A DNA stretch of 64,000 bases from Egibacter rhizosphaerae. GTDB lineage: Bacteria; Actinomycetota; Nitriliruptoria; Euzebyales; Egibacteraceae. The stretch spans positions 3,658,001 to 3,722,000 of the forward strand of contig NZ_CP036402.1 in NCBI RefSeq assembly GCF_004322855.1, in the 5' to 3' direction. A program made the position numbers and the translations under genes. How positions within the stretch are numbered: the stretch's first letter is position 1; each line of letters begins with the position of its first letter. The notes beneath the pieces were generated by a model, which worked only from the letters and a program-made list of their open reading frames with translations, did no database searches and was not told the DNA's origin. Shown here piece after piece: positions 57,337 to 64,000 of the stretch.

Positions 57337-57606
57337 CTACTCAGCTACTGACTCGTCGAGGAACGCGAGCAGCTCCTCGTGCCAGGCCAGCTCGGCCTCG
57401 AGCCGTCGGAGCGTGTGCCGCACGATCACCGGCTCGAGTCCCTGGAGATGGGGGGTGGCGAACTCGACGAGGTCCTGCCAGGACTCGAGTTGCGCGGTGA
57501 GCGCGAGCTGCCGCTCGGTGACGAACTCGCGTAGCTGCTCGCGTGAGAGGTCGTCGCTGCGGAGGTGTGGACAGCCGCGGCAGTAGAGGGTGGCGAAGCG
57601 GTCCAC
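57337..57606 (-). CDS. Small hypothetical protein
   Basis: An 89-residue protein with a plausible amino-acid composition: MDRFATLYCRGCPHLRSDDL at the start, with a C-x2-C-x-H cluster, then three Leu/Glu-rich helices (EQLREFVTERQLALTAQL, LRRLEAELAWHEEL). It could bind a metal through the cluster. I do not recognise a family. The reading frame extends far upstream opposite mfd, but only this final part looks protein-like. It converges with the MFS gene. Confidence 0.5.
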   Translation of the reverse strand: MDRFATLYCRGCPHLRSDDLSREQLREFVTERQLALTAQLESWQDLVEFATPHLQGLEPVIVRHTLRRLEAELAWHEELLAFLDESVAE

Positions 57607-57749
57607 AGCTCCGACAGGCGATCCGAGGCGTGGACGAGATCGTGGGTTCCGGCTGCCGCTTCGGTCCACACCGCGGGTGAGTGCGGCCTCCAGATACGGC
57701 GGGTGTGGAGGGATCCGCAGGTGCGACCTGCGAACTCGTCCACACCTCC
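57561..57749. repeat. Cluster of GTCCACA/TGTGGAC motifs with inverted repeats
   Basis: Six GTCCAC-core (or near) motifs in both orientations lie in under 190 bases: 57566, 57601, 57629, 57664, 57703 and 57738. Two longer inverted repeats are embedded: GGAGGTGTGGAC (57561) with GTCCACACCTCC (57738), and GTGGACGAG (57630) with CTCGTCCAC (57735). The cluster covers the start of the small minus-strand gene and the gap before mfd. The cores resemble DnaA boxes but mostly with mismatches. Confidence 0.65.
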
Positions 57750-57885
57750 GGTGGCAGCCGGGCCGAGCCAGTGCGCGCCGCGAGCCCCCGGAGCGCGCAG
57801 GCAACGGGGAGCCTCCGTCCCCCTGCCCGTGGAACCGGTGGCACGACGCGTTGCCGCAGCGACCGCCGATGGGCACTCTACGGGG

Positions 57886-60800
57886 GTGCGACTCCAAACG
57901 ACCGACGCGCCCCTCGCGGCCCTCCTCGACCGTGCGCGCGAACGCCTCACCGCCCCCCTCGACACCGGCCCGGTGCATGCGGGGCCGGCGACGCGCGCCC
58001 TCACCTGTGCGCTGCTCGCGACCGGCCCCCCGCCACCGGAACACCCCGCCGGTCCCGCGCCGCTGCTGACCATCGTCCCGACCGAGCGCGACGCGGAGCA
58101 GCTCGCCCAGAGCCTCAGCGCGTTCCTCGGCGAGGACGGTGTCGCGCACTTCCCCGCCTGGGAGACCCTGCCGCACGAGCGGCTGTCCCCGCACGCCGAG
58201 ACGGTCGGGCGGCGCCTGCGGGTCCTCGATCGTCTGCGGGCCGGCGACGACGCCCTGACCGTGGTGGTCGCGCCCGTCCGTGCGGCCCTGCAGCCGATGG
58301 ACCCGCGCTTGGCCGAGCGCGAGCCCGTTCACCTGACGCCGGCGAGCGAGTTCGGCCTCGACACGCTGGTGGAGCGCCTCGCGGCGCTGGGGTACACCCG
58401 GGTGCCGCTCGTCGAGTCCCGAGGGGAGTTCGCGGTGCGCGGCGGCATCGTCGACGTCTTCCCATCGGCGGCGGACGACCCGGTGCGCATCGAGTTCTTC
58501 GGCGACGAGGTCGACGAGCTGCGTACGTTCAATGCCGCCGATCAACGCACCGTGGAGCAGCTCGAGCACGTCGCGATCGACGCCGCCCGCGAGCTCGTGC
58601 TGGACGACGAGACCGCCGCGACCGCCCGGTTGGTCGCGAAGCAGGTGCCCGCCCTCAGCGATCAGCTGCTCCAGCTCGCGGACGGCATCGCCTTCGAGGG
58701 GATGGAGGCGCTGGTCACCGCCATCCACCCCACGCCCGCGTGGTTGCCCGACTTCTTCCCCGACCAGTCGGGGATGGCCGTTCTCGACCCGGTGCGGGTG
58801 ACCAGTCGGGCCGAGGAGCTGCGCGCGCAGGCTGCCGAGCTCCTGGTCGCCGGCTGGGGTGGAGCGGCCGGTGAGGCCGACGACCGGGAGGAGGCCGCGG
58901 ACACGCTCGCTGCCCTGCGCGATGCCACGGGCACGACCGAGCGGAGTGAGGACAACGGCGTGCGGGCCGACGGCGCGATCGAGCAGGCCGGCGGCCACGG
59001 CGGGCAGGTGGGCGGCCACGGCGGGCAGGTGGGCGGCCACGGCGGGCAGGCGGGCGGCAACGGTGCGCAGGCCGCGAACGGGGCCGGCCTCACCGGCTTC
59101 GGGGAGTGGCCACGGGTGCAGGCCCGAGCGCGCGGGCCGGTGTGGACCGTCGATCCGTTTGGCACCGAGGACGTCCCCGGCGAGCCGTGGGCCTCCTTCC
59201 GCGGCGACATGGACGGGGTCGCTCGCCGCGCGCGGTCGCTGGCGTCCGAGGGTGAGCTCGTGGTCCTCACCGCGCCGGGCCACGGCGCGGCGCTGCGCCT
59301 CGGCGAGGTGCTGCGCGAGTCGGGCATCGCGGCGCGCACGGCCGAGCGGCTCACCGACCCCCACGACAGCGGGGTCGTCATCGTCGAGTCGCCTTTGCCC
59401 GAGGGCTTCCACGCTCCCGAGCTCGACCTCGCCCTCCTCGGCGAGTGGGACCTGTTCGGTCCGCGCCGCAGCCGCGCGCACCGGCGCCTGCCGAGCCGCA
59501 AGGCCGCCAGCGAGACCGTGCTCGATCTCGCGCCCGGCGATCCGGTGGTGCACGCCAGCCACGGGGTCGGCCGCTACGTCGGCATCGTGACCCGCGAGCT
59601 GCGGGGACCCACGCGCGACGTCGGGGGTGGGTCGAGCACCGTTACCCGGGACTACGTCGTCCTCGAGTACGCAGGGGGCGACCGCCTCTACGTGCCGAGC
59701 GACAACGTCGACGCGATCGCGCGCTACGTCGGTGGTGAGGAGCCCCGCGTCATGCGCATGGGCGGGGCCGAGTGGGAGCGCGCGAAGGGCAAGGTCCGCA
59801 AGGCGGTCCGCGACATCGCGGCCGAGCTGATCCGGCTCTACAAGGCGCGGATGCACGCCGAGGGCACCGCGTTCAGCGTCGACAGCACGTGGCAGCGGGA
59901 GCTCGAGGACGCCTTCCCCTACGTCGAGACGCCCGACCAGCAGGCCGCGATCGACGCGGTCAAGGAGGACATGCAGGCCCCGGTGCCGATGGACCGCCTC
60001 CTCTGCGGCGACGTCGGGTTCGGCAAGACCGAGGTGGCGGTACGCGCTGCCGCGAAGGCCGTGTTCGACGGGAAGCAGGCCGCGCTGCTCGTGCCGACGA
60101 CCCTGCTGGCGCAACAGCACGGGGAGACGTTCGCCGAGCGGTTCGCCGGCTTCCCCGTCGAGATCGCGGTCCTGTCCCGGTTCGCGAGCGCCGCCGAGGC
60201 GAAACGCATCCTCGACGGCGTCGCGGCCGGGACCGTCGACATCGTCATCGGCACCCACCGTCTGCTCGGCGAGGACGTCCGGTTCAAGGACCTCGGCCTG
60301 CTGGTCGTCGACGAGGAACAGCGCTTCGGCGTCACCCACAAGGAGAAGCTCAAGGCGCTGCGCACCAGCGTCGACGTGCTGACGATGACCGCCACGCCCA
60401 TCCCGCGGACGATGGAGATGGCGATCACCGGGATCCGCGACCTCTCCACGATCGAGACCCCGCCCGAGGAGCGCCAGCCGATCGTGACCCACGTGGGGGA
60501 GTGGGACGAGTCGCTCGCCGCCCTCGCCGTGCGTCGCGAGCTGCTGCGCGACGGCCAGGTGTTCTGGGTGCACAACCAGGTGAACACCATCGACGCGGCC
60601 GCCGAGCAGGTCCGGCGCCTGGCCCCCGGCGCGCGTGTCGAGATCGCGCACGGGCAGATGGACGAGGCGACGCTCGAGCGCATCATGCTGCGCTTCTGGA
60701 AGCGCGAGTTCGACGTGCTCGTCTCCACGACGATCATCGAGTCGGGCCTCGACGTGCCGAACGCGAACACGCTGATCATCGAGCGCAGCGACCTGCTCGG

Positions 60801-61593
60801 GCTGGCGCAGCTCTACCAGCTGCGCGGTCGGGTCGGACGCTCGAGCCAGCGGGGGTACGCCTACCTGTTCCACCCCGCCGACCAGGTGATGACCGAGGAG
60901 GCGTACAAGCGCCTTGAGACCGTCGCGACCTACACGGGCATGTCCTCGGGGCTGTCGATCGCGCTCAAGGACCTCGAGATCCGCGGAGCGGGCAGCGTCC
61001 TGGGGGCCGATCAGTCCGGGCAGGTCGCGAGCGTCGGCTTCGAGGCGTACAGCCAGCTGATGGCGGAGGCCGTCGCGGACCTCACCAGTGAGGGCGAGGC
61101 GACGGCGATGCCCGGGTGGGGGCAGGCCGCGAGCGAACCCGAGATCACCGTCGATCTACCGGTCGACGCCCACCTCCCGCACGCCTACGTCCCGGACGAG
61201 GCGCTGCGGCTCGAGGCGTACCGGAAGGTGGCCGCGGTCCGCGACGCACGGGGCGTCAAGGAGGTCACGACCGAGCTGACCGACCGCTACGGCGAGCCCC
61301 CGCCGCCGGCTCGCCGTCTGCTCACGGTGGCGGCGCTGCGGGCGGCTGCGCGTCGCTACGGGATCACCGACATCACCACGACCCCGCGAGGCACCGTGCG
61401 TATCGCGCCGGTGCAGCTCACCGAGCGCCAGGAGGTCACGCTCCGCCGGCACCACCCGGCCGCCGTGCACAACACCGAGCAGCAGGCGATCGAGCTGCCG
61501 ATCCCCCCGTCGCGCGACCTGCCGCAAGAGTCCGGGCTCGTCGGGTGGGTCGCCGGCGAGCTGAAGCGGGTCGTCGGCGGTTCCCGGTATTAG
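57886..61593 (+). CDS. mfd: Transcription-repair coupling factor
   Basis: A 1235-residue Mfd that removes stalled RNA polymerase and recruits UvrA. The UvrB-like N-terminal module includes PAWETLPHERLSPHAE and RGGIVDVFPSAADDPVRIEFF. The RNAP-interacting domain follows near residue 550 (PVVHASHGVGRYVGI). The helicase has Walker A CGDVGFGKTEVA, the VVDEEQRFGV box and LRGRVGRSSQRGYAY. The C-terminal domain with LIALKD/GAGSVLGADQSG completes it. An insert of about 60 residues near residue 340-400 carries three GGHGGQV repeats and is not part of the family fold. The GTG at 57886 is chosen because homology begins right after it. Confidence 0.95.
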   Translation: MRLQTTDAPLAALLDRARERLTAPLDTGPVHAGPATRALTCALLATGPPPPEHPAGPAPLLTIVPTERDAEQLAQSLSAFLGEDGVAHFPAWETLPHERLSPHAETVGRRLRVLDRLRAGDDALTVVVAPVRAALQPMDPRLAEREPVHLTPASEFGLDTLVERLAALGYTRVPLVESRGEFAVRGGIVDVFPSAADDPVRIEFFGDEVDELRTFNAADQRTVEQLEHVAIDAARELVLDDETAATARLVAKQVPALSDQLLQLADGIAFEGMEALVTAIHPTPAWLPDFFPDQSGMAVLDPVRVTSRAEELRAQAAELLVAGWGGAAGEADDREEAADTLAALRDATGTTERSEDNGVRADGAIEQAGGHGGQVGGHGGQVGGHGGQAGGNGAQAANGAGLTGFGEWPRVQARARGPVWTVDPFGTEDVPGEPWASFRGDMDGVARRARSLASEGELVVLTAPGHGAALRLGEVLRESGIAARTAERLTDPHDSGVVIVESPLPEGFHAPELDLALLGEWDLFGPRRSRAHRRLPSRKAASETVLDLAPGDPVVHASHGVGRYVGIVTRELRGPTRDVGGGSSTVTRDYVVLEYAGGDRLYVPSDNVDAIARYVGGEEPRVMRMGGAEWERAKGKVRKAVRDIAAELIRLYKARMHAEGTAFSVDSTWQRELEDAFPYVETPDQQAAIDAVKEDMQAPVPMDRLLCGDVGFGKTEVAVRAAAKAVFDGKQAALLVPTTLLAQQHGETFAERFAGFPVEIAVLSRFASAAEAKRILDGVAAGTVDIVIGTHRLLGEDVRFKDLGLLVVDEEQRFGVTHKEKLKALRTSVDVLTMTATPIPRTMEMAITGIRDLSTIETPPEERQPIVTHVGEWDESLAALAVRRELLRDGQVFWVHNQVNTIDAAAEQVRRLAPGARVEIAHGQMDEATLERIMLRFWKREFDVLVSTTIIESGLDVPNANTLIIERSDLLGLAQLYQLRGRVGRSSQRGYAYLFHPADQVMTEEAYKRLETVATYTGMSSGLSIALKDLEIRGAGSVLGADQSGQVASVGFEAYSQLMAEAVADLTSEGEATAMPGWGQAASEPEITVDLPVDAHLPHAYVPDEALRLEAYRKVAAVRDARGVKEVTTELTDRYGEPPPPARRLLTVAALRAAARRYGITDITTTPRGTVRIAPVQLTERQEVTLRRHHPAAVHNTEQQAIELPIPPSRDLPQESGLVGWVAGELKRVVGGSRY
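58990..59052 (+). repeat. 21-bp tandem repeat inside mfd, three copies
   Basis: Three consecutive units of GGCGGCCACGGCGGGCAGGTG, differing only at one base in the last copy, encode GGHGGQV repeats in an extra linker of Mfd. Confidence 0.95.
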
Positions 61594-61596
61594 ACT
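61591..61596 (+). promoter_or_regulatory. -10-like TAGACT overlapping the mfd stop
   Basis: TAGACT includes the mfd stop codon and lies 82 bases before the PpiC lipoprotein start. It would allow separate transcription of the lipoprotein-mazG pair. Confidence 0.35.
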
Positions 61597-61678
61597 TGGG
61601 CATGACGGGTGCCCGCGGTCGTTCGTTCCGGGGCGCCCCCATCAGCACACTCGACCGAGAGCCCGAACCCGCCGAACC

Positions 61679-62683
61679 GTGAGGTCCGCCGTGCCGAGAT
61701 TCTTGCCCGCGCGCCCAACTGCCGTGCTCGTCGTGCTGGCGTTCGCTCTCGCGGCGTGCGCCGAGGTCACGGGAACGGGCGACCCCACGATGGCCGCCCA
61801 GGTCGGGGAGCGGACGATCGCCCTCGACGAGGTCAGCGAGACGGCCGACGAGCAGGGCGATCAGGTCGCCCAGACCGAGGCCGATCTCGATCCGCAGGCG
61901 GCGCGCGCGTCGGAGGCGCAGGCACTCACCCAGCTCATCGTGGTGGAGTTGTTCGAGATCGGGGCGGGCGAGTTGGGCGTGGAGCCCACCGAGGAGGACC
62001 TCGCCGAGGAACGCGAGCAGCTAGAGGCGCAGTTCGGCGGTCCCGAGGGCCTCGAGCAGGCCGGCATCGAGGACGAGGACCTGCGGTTGTTCGCGCTGCA
62101 GGAGGCCGTGCTCGAGGAGCTGGTCGACGACGAGGAGCTCTCCGAGGGCCTGGAGGATCTCCGAGGTGCCCGCCACATCCTGGTCGAGTCCGAGGAGGAG
62201 GCCGAGGACGCGATCGATCGGCTCGACGACGAGGACTTCGAGGACGTCGCGATGGACGTCTCGATCGACGAGGGGAGCGCGCAGCAGGGCGGCGAGCTCG
62301 GCACGATCGCGCCGGGGGAGCTCGTGCCGGAGTTCGAGGACGCGCTGCACGAGCTCGAGGTGGGGGAGGTCTCCGACCCCGTCGAGAGCGAGTTCGGCTG
62401 GCACGTCATCGAACGCCTCGAGGACCCCGACGACGAGCTGGCGGAGGACCAGGTGCGCCAGGAGGTCGGCCAGCAGGAGTTCACGGCGTGGATCCAGGGG
62501 GTGGCGGCCGACACCGAGATCGAGGTGAACCCGCGCTTCGGTGCCTGGAACACCGAGATGCTCGAGGTCGACCCTGCCGGCGCCCTGGACCGGCCCGGGC
62601 CCCTGGAGCAGCGCGCTGACGACACGGACGAGACGCCCGAGGCCGCGAACGACGCCGACGACGAGGGGGTATCCGGCTCGTGA
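61679..62683 (+). CDS. PpiC-type peptidylprolyl isomerase lipoprotein (SurA/PrsA-like)
   Basis: A 334-residue exported foldase. The signal peptide ends in lipobox LAACAE, so it is anchored by a diacylglyceryl Cys. An N-terminal helical chaperone part (about 40-160) resembles SurA_N. The parvulin domain (about 160-245) reads ARHILVESEEEAEDAIDRL and GGELGTIAPGELVPEFEDAL, ending ESEFGWHVIERLED. It is highly acidic. The stop overlaps the mazG start (GTGA). Genes for similar lipoproteins near mfd-mazG occur in other actinobacteria. Confidence 0.9.
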   Translation: MRSAVPRFLPARPTAVLVVLAFALAACAEVTGTGDPTMAAQVGERTIALDEVSETADEQGDQVAQTEADLDPQAARASEAQALTQLIVVELFEIGAGELGVEPTEEDLAEEREQLEAQFGGPEGLEQAGIEDEDLRLFALQEAVLEELVDDEELSEGLEDLRGARHILVESEEEAEDAIDRLDDEDFEDVAMDVSIDEGSAQQGGELGTIAPGELVPEFEDALHELEVGEVSDPVESEFGWHVIERLEDPDDELAEDQVRQEVGQQEFTAWIQGVAADTEIEVNPRFGAWNTEMLEVDPAGALDRPGPLEQRADDTDETPEAANDADDEGVSGS

Positions 62684-63843
62684 GCCGGCTGGTCCTCGTC
62701 GACACGAGCGAGCACCTGCCCGGCTGGGTGCCGGCTCGCACCGCCGTGGCCCTCGGGCGCAGCGAGCTCGTGCTCACGAGCATCGCCTCCCACCCCCTCA
62801 TGGCCGAGTTCGACGCGGACGAGCGCCCGCCGCAGATCCTCGTCCCCGAGGCCGACGGCAGTGCGGCTTGGACCGCGGCGGTGCTGGATCGTGCGGGCGC
62901 CGTGGTCGGGTCGCCGTCGCCGACTGCTGCGATCCCGGATTCCCCCGAGGACGATCGGCCGTCCTCGGCACCGGTGGTGTGGCTCCGGGCCCCCGGCGAG
63001 CCGTCGGACCACGTCGCCGAGCTCGCCCGCGCGGCCGAGGCCCGGGGGTGGGATCCCGACGTGCACCGCGCTGCCGAGCCCCGGGGCGCGGCGGTGGCCG
63101 GGCTGGCCCGCGTGATGGCGAACCTGCGTGCGCCGGACGGATGCCCCTGGGACCGCGAGCAGGATCACGTCAGCCTCGGCCCCCACGCGATCGAGGAGAC
63201 CTACGAGCTGCTCGAAGCCATCGGCTCCGGGAACCCCGACGCGATCCGCGAGGAGCTCGGCGACGTCCTGCTGCAAGTCGTGTTCCACGCGCAGGTCGCC
63301 GCCGAACGGGACTCGTTCGACCTCGACGCCGTCGCCGAGACGATCCGGGAGAAGCTCGTGCGGCGTCATCCGCACGTCTTCGCCGACGGGGACGCCTCGA
63401 CCCCCGAGCAGGTGCGCACGCGCTGGGAGGAGCTCAAGGCGGACGAGAAACCCGAGCGCACGGGCTCGTTCGACGGCGTGCCGACCGCGCTGCCCGCGCT
63501 CCAACTCATCACCAAGTATCAAACGCGGGCGGCGCGCCTCGGATTCGATTGGTCCGACGAGTCGGGCCCGCTCGACGACGTCCGCGCGGAGCTCGCCGAG
63601 GTCGTCGATGCCCCCGACGACGGGGAGCGGGCGAAGGAGATCGGCGACCTCCTGGCGGCGGTCGCCGGGCTCGCACGCTGGTATGGCGTCGACCCCGAGG
63701 CGGCCCTGCGCGGGAGCGCGGAACGGTTCCGTGCGCGCTTCGAGCGGGTGGTTGAATCCAGCGAGGAGCCGCTCGAGGCGTTGACCCCCGACCAGTGGCT
63801 GGCGCGCTGGGAGTCCGCGAAGCGGCCGCACGGGGCGGGTTGA
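62680..63843 (+). CDS. mazG: MazG-family nucleoside triphosphate pyrophosphohydrolase
   Basis: A 387-residue enzyme hydrolysing NTPs to NMPs and pyrophosphate. The first 140 residues are a variable domain. The MazG catalytic part begins MANLRAPDGCPWDREQDHVS, with the metal-binding ExxE...ExxD set in EETYELLEAI and REELGDVLLQVVFHAQ. The region after about residue 270 (LQLITKYQTRAARLGFDW) completes the family fold. The GTG overlaps the lipoprotein stop. The order mfd-mazG matches M. tuberculosis Rv1020-Rv1021. The last 157 bases of the window hold nothing I recognise. Confidence 0.93.
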   Translation: MSRLVLVDTSEHLPGWVPARTAVALGRSELVLTSIASHPLMAEFDADERPPQILVPEADGSAAWTAAVLDRAGAVVGSPSPTAAIPDSPEDDRPSSAPVVWLRAPGEPSDHVAELARAAEARGWDPDVHRAAEPRGAAVAGLARVMANLRAPDGCPWDREQDHVSLGPHAIEETYELLEAIGSGNPDAIREELGDVLLQVVFHAQVAAERDSFDLDAVAETIREKLVRRHPHVFADGDASTPEQVRTRWEELKADEKPERTGSFDGVPTALPALQLITKYQTRAARLGFDWSDESGPLDDVRAELAEVVDAPDDGERAKEIGDLLAAVAGLARWYGVDPEAALRGSAERFRARFERVVESSEEPLEALTPDQWLARWESAKRPHGAG

Positions 63844-64000
63844 TTCGCCGCGTCGACGGCATCCGACCGTGCGGCAGCGGCCTCACACTTGGTCCTTTCG
63901 TGGCTGTCCGTCCGGGCGTGGCCGGTGTGCAACCGCCGCCGTCGGGAATCCGTGGACTCGTGCACAACTCGTGCGTGAGCACGCGCGACCACAACGGATT

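Noticed and set aside
57561-57749. Chromosome replication origin
   Set aside because: The GTCCACA cluster resembles DnaA boxes, but there is no dnaA, dnaN or AT-rich unwinding element nearby, and most boxes have mismatches.
57337-60873. A very long minus-strand open frame opposite mfd
   Set aside because: Its upstream 1,000 codons are composition-driven antisense of mfd; only the last 89 codons look protein-like and are listed alone.

Overview
The window is a contiguous piece of a very GC-rich bacterial chromosome, with about 58 protein genes, two tRNA genes and no rRNA, CRISPR array, insertion sequence or prophage that I can see. Gene content and order point to the phylum Actinomycetota. 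Two blocks match a gene order I know from Mycobacterium tuberculosis (Rv0991c-Rv0996 and Rv1003-Rv1021). Three proteins carry cell-wall-binding-2 (CWB2) repeats, and there is a translin-like protein of a kind also found in haloarchaea. Together these suggest the deep-branching class Nitriliruptoria (Nitriliruptor, Egibacter, Egicoccus or Euzebya relatives). The class assignment is inference.

Left part (1-28 kb) is the accessory and envelope half. It opens with an MFS transporter, then a Fur-type regulator and a heme catalase. A minus-strand set follows: GntR regulator, CWB2-metallophosphatase fusion and alpha/beta hydrolase. Next are a MASE1-GGDEF-EAL protein, a copper nitrite-reductase-like oxidase with an extra cupredoxin domain, a membrane acyltransferase, a frameshifted CWB2-L,D-transpeptidase, a further CWB2 protein, a formyltransferase and a two-gene ABC transporter. 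A divergent PspC/LiaF-like and PspC-kinase/LiaR-like envelope-stress module comes next. The section ends with an ECF sigma factor, its zinc-finger anti-sigma partner and a small membrane protein.

Middle (28-40 kb) is mostly metabolism. It holds purE-purK, a CDGSH iron-sulfur protein, a SAF-domain protein, fmdB-like, 5-formyl-THF cyclo-ligase, galU, and the molybdenum cofactor genes moeA, moaC and mogA. A membrane protein, the translin homologue and tRNA-Ala(CGC) follow. A VapBC-type toxin-antitoxin pair, a TetR regulator divergent from a glyoxalase-family gene, and a PGPGW membrane protein close the section.

Right part (40-64 kb) is largely a conserved housekeeping chain: a divergent PRPP-synthetase paralogue, rsmI, GPP34, metG, a second ECF sigma/membrane partner pair, tatD, an Rpf-like cell-wall hydrolase, ksgA, ispE, tRNA-Gln(TTG), glmU, prs, a LysM protein, rplY, pth, an MFS transporter, mfd, a PpiC-type lipoprotein and mazG. 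Many genes overlap by 4 bases (ATGA or GTGA), indicating translational coupling. Upstream of many transcription units lies a TAnnnT -10-like hexamer with no obvious -35 box, sometimes only 6-7 bases before the start codon, which would fit leaderless mRNAs.

Most unusual points: two genes (an ECF sigma factor and the PIN toxin) whose conserved N-termini can only be reached from CTG codons; a frameshifted CWB2/L,D-transpeptidase; a PRPP-synthetase paralogue with a rewritten PRPP loop; a glycine/histidine-rich tandem insert inside Mfd; a cluster of palindromic repeats at 25.4-25.5 kb; and a cluster of GTCCACA motifs in front of mfd.
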